Source: Aquilaria yunnanensis (taxonomy: Eukaryota > Streptophyta > Magnoliopsida > Malvales > Thymelaeaceae). From it: 64,000 bases of DNA. Of the stretch, positions 58,425-64,000 are shown piece after piece. The position numbers and the translations under genes were made by a program. Position 1 is the first letter of the stretch, and every line of letters begins with the position of its first letter. The stretch lies in the NCBI GenBank assembly GCA_039654915.1, contig CM077593.1:62254501-62318500 (forward strand), in the 5' to 3' direction. The notes under the pieces are model-generated. The model saw only the letters and a list, made by a program, of their open reading frames with translations. It made no database searches and had not been told where the DNA came from.

Positions 58425-59389
58425 GACATCGGGACGAGTACATATCATGGCATACATGATAGATCCAATTGCTGAGGCATATGGAAACTTACTCATCCGC
58501 TCTCTCTCCTCGGTTGTACTCGGACACTGAGATCTAGAAAGAGTGATACCATGTGACATGGGCAAGAATCCTTTCTTGGAATCTTGCATGCTAAACCTCT
58601 TTAGCACCTTGTCAATATATGTACTTTGACTTAGGCCAAGAAGCTTTCTAGATCTATCTCTATAGATCCTGATGCCTAACACATAGGCTGCTTCACCCAA
58701 GTCCTTCATAGAGAAACATTTCCCTAGCCAAGTCTTCACAGACTGTAACTCAAGAATGTCATTCCCGATGGGTAGTATGTCATCTACATACAACACCAAG
58801 AAGACAACAGCGCTCCCATTAACCTTCTTGTAGACACAAGGTTCATCTTCATTTTTGATAAAACCAAACTCTTTGATTGCATCATCAAAATGAAGATTCC
58901 AACTTCGAGAAGCTTGCTTCAGTCCATAAATGGACCTTTGCAATTTGCACACTTTATTGGCATTCTCCGGAGTGACAAAACCCTCAGGTTGTGTCATGTA
59001 CACATCCTCAAGTAGCTTTCCATTTAGGAATGCAATTTTGACATCCATTTGCCATATCTCATAATCATAGTGTGCAGCAATAGCAAACAAAATTCGGATG
59101 GATTTAAGCATAGCAACTGGTGAAAAAGTTTCATCATAGTCAATACCATGAATTTGCTTGAAACCTTTTGCGACCAATCGTCCCTTAAAGGTAATCACAT
59201 TACCATCCATGTCAGTTTTCTTCTTGAAAACCCATTTGCACCCTATGGGTTTTACCCCTTCAGGTGGGTCAACCAAAGTCCATACTTGGTTTTCATACAT
59301 GGATTCTATCTCGGATTTCATGGCCACTAGCCACTTCTCAGAGTCAGGCCCCGACATAGCTTGTTGGTAGGTTGTGGGCTCATCTTGAT
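58425..59389 (-). pseudogene. Copia-2 reverse transcriptase, truncated at the RNase H junction
   Basis: This is the RT part of the copia-2 polyprotein, in frame with 60410-62217 if the solo LTR is ignored (MVMDQ at the end of that piece, DEPTTYQQAMSGPDSEKW here). Motifs: GCKWVFKKKTDMDGN, RLVAKGFKQIHGIDYDETFSP, DVKIAFLNGKLLEDVYM (usually VKTAFLNG), SIYGLKQASRSWN, YVDDILPIGND at ~58780-58797, and MKDLGEAAYVLGI. The frame reaches the ICTRPDVSY motif and then breaks into LTR sequence at ~58424. RNase H and the polyprotein end are gone. The residues read past that point are LTR and not protein. Confidence 0.9.
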
Positions 59390-60409
59390 TGATGCGAACC
59401 CCGATGGTATAAAGACCATGAAACGCGCCCAAGATGTGATTCAAGCTCCACAAGACATCAAAAAGACTAGGTTTAAAACCCCCACCCCTAATCAACCTGT
59501 GATTAGAAACGAGAAGTATAGAACTCCAAGAACACAAGCACACTTGTGCACCAAGGCAGTCCACAAAGAACCAAAGAGAAAACCTCTCCAAAGAGCAATA
59601 TTATTTCAAAATTTTTCTGTGTGTTTACATCCAGAATATGTGCCTTTATATAGGCCTAAACTAGGGTTAAAAGCTGGGCAAAATTCGCAGCCCAAGTCAC
59701 CTAGGAAACCTAGTTACAAAGGACTCAAGAAAACCTAGTCAAACTAGGACTCTAACACACTTTTAACACATGTTTAAGGTGTGCAGCGAATTCCTTTTAT
59801 CCTAAATGACCTGAATCAATTCCATGGCCTAAATAACATCCTAAATAATGTAAATAAATACGAAAATAAAATAAAATACGTTACAAACAAGATTGCCCAT
59901 AAAAACTCCAAAATAGCCTTCTTGGGTGATTCTAGCTTGTGTCTCCAACTTCAAGCTGAAATTCGGACTTGATGCAGCAATGATTTCTCAAAATTCAAAG
60001 CATGAAAGTTGTAGATCTCTTTCTTAGCTTCGAAACCACACTTGAATCACACAAAATGGACTTCTAAATCGAAAGATATTCCCAAAATACTGCAACTGCT
60101 TCTGAACCAGCGATAACTCGTAAATCGTGACTTTGAAGCTAAATTGGACCTCCTTAACTTGCAAAATGGGTTTCATGATCTTCATATGATTTGTAGCTCC
60201 AGATGTTATCTTTCCAATGAATCAAGAATCACTCAATTCTGATCTGTTTAGCTCAAGATATGATTTTTCCACCAGAACATCGCCAATCTGTCAACATCCG
60301 AGCTTGAAGTGCACTAGTGAGCTCGTTAGCCTTCTCCCTTGTCAATGGTCCACTAGTTATCTTCAATGGGTTCTTATCATCACTGGTTGTGCCTTCTTTG
60401 ATCATATCA
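59390..60409 (-). repeat. Solo gypsy LTR (non-autonomous type) inside copia-2 pol
   Basis: This is a 1020-bp LTR with TSD TTGAT at 59385-59389 and 60410-60414. Removing the LTR and one TSD restores the copia-2 frame exactly, confirming the boundaries. Its R/U5 half differs from the other LTRs over ~59690-59890. Confidence 0.94.
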
Positions 60410-62217
60410 TTGATCCATGACCATCACATCACCGGTGTGAGTCACGAGAAATCCATATCTCTCGGGCTCACGTCGAATCCTACCAGTCCTACGTGGGCTT
60501 TGTGCTACAGGAACAGACTCTTGAACCACAACATCTTGTGGTGTCTGTTCAGGTTCCATTTCAGGTTCGATGTCTCCTTGTTGTTCTTGAATTTCTTCAA
60601 GTTCTACTTTCCTCCCACTAGTTCCTTTAGAGATAAACTCTTTCTCCAAAAAGACACCAGTTCGAGCAACAAACACTTTTTGCTTAGAGGGATTGTAGAA
60701 ATAGTAACCCTTTGTTTCTTTGGGATACCCAACAAAAAGGCATTTTTGAGATTTGGGCCCTAGTTTGTCAGAGGATTGACGTTTCACATAAGCGTCACAG
60801 CCCCAAATCTTCATAAAAGACAAATTGGGATGCCTCCCACTCCATATCTCATATGGTGTCTTTTGAACCGATTTAGATGAAACTCGGTTTAGTGTAAAAG
60901 CAGCCGTCTCTAGAGCATGTCCCCAAAAGGAGTTTGGAAGGTCAGCTTGACTCATCATAGAGCGAACCATGTCTAACAGAGTTCGATTTCTCCTTTCAGA
61001 AACACCATTCCATTGAGGTGTACCTGGTGGAGTGAGTTGTGATACTATACCACACTCCTTCAGATAGTCAAGGAATTCTCGATCCAAGTACTCTCCACCT
61101 CGATCTGATCGAAGTACTTTGATACTCTTCCCGAGTTGATTCTCTACTTCATTCTTGAATTCTTTGAACTTTTCAAAAGATTCTGACTTGTGTCTCATAA
61201 GATACACATAGCCATATCTGCTGAAGTCATCAGTGAAAGTAATGAAGTATTGGAAACCTCCTCTAGCTTGTGTAGACATAGGGCCACATACATCACTATG
61301 TATGAGTCCTAGTAAGTAATTAGCCCTTTCAGTTTGCCCTGTGAATGGGGCTTTGGTCATCTTGCCCAACAAACATGACTCACATGTCTCATATGATTCA
61401 AAATCAAATGAGTCCAAGAGTCCATCCTTATGGAGCTTGGATATGCAGGTCTCATTTATATGGCCCAAGCGACAATGCCAGAGATAGGTCGGGTTTGAAT
61501 CATTTAATTTGACCTTCTTGGTATTCACATTATAGATTGGATCTTCAAGGTCTAGAACATACAACCCATTGCTAAGTTGAGCACTACCACAAAAGATTTC
61601 ATTCAAATAAATAGAACAACATTTGTCCTTTATTATAAATGAAAAACCTTTCTTGTCCAAACAAGAAACAGAAATCAAATTTCTACTAATAGTAGGCACA
61701 AAGTAGCAGTTGTCTAATTCTAAAACTAATCCACTAGGTAAAGTGAGAACATAAGTCCCTACGGCTAAGGCAGCAACCCTTGCTCCATTTCCAACACGTA
61801 GGTCCACTTCACCTCGGGCCAATCTTCTACTTCTACTTAGATCCTGCACATTTGCACAAATGTGAGATTCACATCCAGTATCCAATACCCAATATGAGGA
61901 AGTAGAAAAGTTAGCCTCTATAACAAAATTACCTGAAGTGGAAGTCTTACTTCCCTTTTCCTTAGCAAGTTCTTCAAGATAGAGCTTACAGTTGCGCTTC
62001 CAGTGTCCAGGTTGCTTACAATGGAAGCACTCCCCTTCCTTTGCCACACCACCCTTTGGTTTTAGTGCAGCTGAAGAAGAACTAGCATTGGACTTTCCAT
62101 TAGCTTTATCCTCCTTCTTGTTGGCTTTTCCTTTTCCCTTGCCCTTTTGAACCATCAAAATGGGCTTAGCCTTCTTAAGGTTTTGCTCAGCAGTTCTCAA
62201 CATGTTGAGCAATTCAG
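60410..62217 (-). pseudogene. Copia-2 gag end, protease and integrase
   Basis: This is open over ~600 codons. It enters in Gag after the gypsy insertion (ELLNMLRTAEQNLKKAK), then a Lys-rich linker, zinc knuckle CFHCKQPGHWKRNC (intact CCHC, ~62035-61990), protease VLDTGCESHIC (Asp-Thr-Gly), integrase finger (HCRLGHINE...CESCLLGK) and core with HSDVCGPM, LRSDRGGEYLD and NGVSERRNRTLLDMVRSMM. It ends at the solo LTR at 60409. No stop or frameshift is seen within this piece, so damage to copia-2 came mainly from insertions and the 3' deletion. Confidence 0.92.
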
Positions 62218-63226
62218 TGATATGATCAAAGAAGGCACAACCAAGGAAGGCAAGGACCCACTGAAGGTTTCTAGTGGACCATTGACAAGGAAAAAGGCTA
62301 AGGAGCTCACTAGTGCACTTCAAGCTCGGATGTTGACAGATTGGTGATGTTCTGGTAGAAAAATCATATCTTGAGCTAAAAAGATCAGAATTGAGAAATT
62401 CTTGATTCATTGGAAATATAACATCTGGAGCTACAAGTCATATGAAGACCATAAAACCTAGTTTGCACGTTAAGGAGGTCCAATTTAGCTTCAAAGTCGC
62501 GATTTACGAGTTATCGCTGGTTCAGAAGCAGTTGCAGTATTTTGGGCATATCTTTGGCTTTAGAAGTCCGTTTTGTGTGGTTCAGGTGTCATTTCAAAGA
62601 TAAGAAATATATCTACAACTTTTATGCTTTGCATTTTGATAAATCATGCATGCATCAAGTTCTAATTTCAGCTTGAAGTTGAAGACACAAGCAGGAACCA
62701 CCTGAGAAGACTATTTTGGGTTTTTATGCCCAATCTTGTGATGTAACGTATCTTATTTTATTTTTCCTAATTATTTACGTTATATAGGAAGTTATTTAGG
62801 CTATGGAATAGTTTTAAATCATTTTGGACAAGTGGCATACGCTGCATTCATTAAACTTGTTCAAACTAGGAATTAGAGTCCTAATTTGACTAGGATTTCC
62901 TATGTCTTTGTATCTAGGATTTAGGCTGCGAATTTTGCCCAGATTTTAACCCTAGTTTAGGCCTATATAAAGGCACATATTCTGGATGTAAACATACAGA
63001 AAAATTTCGAAATAATATTGCTCTTTGGAGAGGTTTTCTCTTTGGTTCTTTGTGGACTGCCTTGGTGCACAAGTGTGCTTGTGTTCTTGGAGTTCTATAC
63101 TTCTCGTTTCCAATCACAGGTTGATTAGGGGTGGGGGTTTTAAACCTAGTCTTTTTGATGTCTTGTGGAGCTTGAATCACATCTTGGGCGCGTTTCATGG
63201 TCTTTATACCATCGGGGTTCGCATCA
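62218..63226 (+). repeat. 5' LTR of right-edge gypsy element
   Basis: This is a 1009-bp LTR, TGATATGATC to GGTTCGCATCA. U3 still encodes the family tail in the forward direction ([20 protein letters not shown], ~62245-62305). The TATA-like TATATAAAGG is at ~62963. Confidence 0.93.
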
Positions 63227-64000
63227 GTTGGTATCAGAGCCACAAGTTCCATTGAAGGACATATTTTTGTGTTCTTGTTTTAGCTTCGGTTTTCTTTCAA
63301 TTTTTTCCAGTAATTTCATATCTTAATTCTCTGTTTTAATCCATTTTCTTCTTGTTTCAGGCTGTCTTTTTTTTATTCCATCCTTGTTCAAGTCCAAAAA
63401 TCACAAAAACAACAAAAAGAAGTCAATCCGTGTCACCTAGTATTCTCGGTTTCAATTCGTTTGTTCTTGTCTAATTCTTATCTTTCTGTTTTGTGTCCAG
63501 CCGTATTAATCTCTATTGTTTTCATTGTTTCCAGCATCTTAGAGTCCAGAAAACTTCAAAAAAATAAGGATCCAAGTTCAGGAATTTTCGGTATAAAAAA
63601 GTTGCTTCAAATTGTGCCAATTTCACTAGTTTTCTTGTCTTGGCCGAAAAGAATTCTAACTTTTTGTCTTTGGCAGCAAGGTGTTTCAAGGATAACGTTT
63701 GGTTAGCATCAAAACAGCAAGCAAAAAAAAAAAAAAAAGGAGGAAAAAAAAAAGGAAGGAAAAGAAAAGAAAAAGAAAAAGCAAAGAAAAGAAAAGAAAA
63801 GAGCTTGCAAAAAAAGAAGTTTTCTCAAAGTGTTGAAAGTTTTGCGCCCCAAAACCTATCCCATTGTTTTTAAGCCAAAAAGCTTTCTTTGTGGTTCTTG
63901 TGATCATCAATTGCAAGAGCTTCCTAGAGTCTTTTAAAGCTTGTTTAGCCCACCTCTTTTGGAGTCAAAATAGTTCTTCAAAAATTCAAGTTTTCTTGTG
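63227..64000 (+). other. Primer site and leader of right-edge gypsy element
   Basis: The primer site TGGTATCAGAGCC is at 63229-63241, 2 nt after the LTR. The leader is homologous to those at 5706-6602 and 38783-39676 and includes a long purine tract, A-runs with G, at ~63717-63815. The expected gag ATG would lie just beyond base 64000. Confidence 0.88.

Larger units (their letters stand above)
57673..62217 (-). mobile_element. Copia-2 remnant, second Ty1/copia family
   Basis: This minus-strand copia element reads from right to left: a gag C-terminal part, zinc knuckle, protease, integrase, a gypsy solo LTR, RT, then a deletion joining RT directly to a partial 3' LTR. The gag N-terminus, leader and 5' LTR are beyond the gypsy insertion at 62218 and outside the window. 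The protein differs clearly from copia-1 throughout. The LTR family is the one seen as a solo at 53362-54778. Confidence 0.92.
62218..64000 (+). mobile_element. Gypsy element, 5' end only (runs off right edge)
   Basis: This is a plus-strand 5' LTR, primer site and leader inserted in copia-2 gag. The left TSD should be TTCAG (62213-62217). U3 is of the non-autonomous type, so a gag-only element is likely, but the coding region lies beyond the window. Confidence 0.9.

Overview
The window is wholly repetitive plant nuclear DNA, most likely heterochromatin of a eudicot. I see no host gene, no tRNA or rRNA gene and no bacterial operon. It holds three things: (1) two Ty1/copia families, called copia-1 and copia-2 here; (2) one Ty3/gypsy family with an intact coding element and gag-only non-autonomous relatives; (3) an array of a roughly 31-bp satellite that many of these elements have landed in. 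All gypsy and copia-1 primer sites match the 3' end of plant initiator tRNA-Met. The layout was read from LTR ends (TG...CA), 5-bp target-site duplications (TSDs), primer sites and protein motifs. The species cannot be named from this.

Layout. 1-11603: copia-1 copy A on the minus strand, running off the left edge, split by a non-autonomous gypsy element (2169-7593, TSD CTCAC). 11604-18027: satellite broken by a gypsy solo LTR (13651-14636, TSD AATGG) and a copia-1 solo LTR (15843-17278, TSD GTTGA). 18028-21196: part of a second non-autonomous gypsy element. 21197-47286: a composite copia-1 array on the plus strand, LTR-internal-LTR-internal-LTR, with a shared middle LTR. Both internal regions carry a gypsy insertion at the same base with the same TSD (CAAGG): a solo LTR in the first, a complete element with a 1588-residue open gag-pol in the second. 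The right-hand LTR is swollen by internal duplications. 47287-49793: a gypsy LTR fragment whose 3' part is repeated four times in tandem. 49794-57672: more satellite, broken by a copia-2 solo LTR (53362-54778, TSD GTTTC) and a copia-1 solo LTR (56147-57550, TSD CTTTG). 57673-62217: a copia-2 remnant on the minus strand carrying a gypsy solo LTR (59390-60409, TSD TTGAT). 62218-64000: the 5' end of another gypsy element on the plus strand.

How the parts relate. The only apparently complete coding set is the gypsy polyprotein at 34016-38782 (Gag, zinc knuckle, protease, RT, RNase H, integrase). It is the obvious candidate to mobilise the non-autonomous relatives, which share its LTR R/U5 half, primer site, leader and Gag N-terminus. 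These relatives have lost the zinc knuckle and protease, and in place of RT-RNase H-integrase carry about 440 open codons that I do not recognise. The polyprotein frame runs through the polypurine tract and about 96 codons into the LTR. No copia-1 copy is intact: copy A has two frameshifts and an insertion, array copy 1 has a stop in RT and a solo LTR, and array copy 2 is split by the gypsy element.

The most notable observations are the shared-LTR copia array with paired same-site insertions, the gag-only gypsy derivative with its unknown reading frame, the AGCT-phased 10-bp/71-bp repeat inside the copia-1 LTR, and two places where about 535-540 bp LTR segments have become tandem repeats next to satellite DNA.
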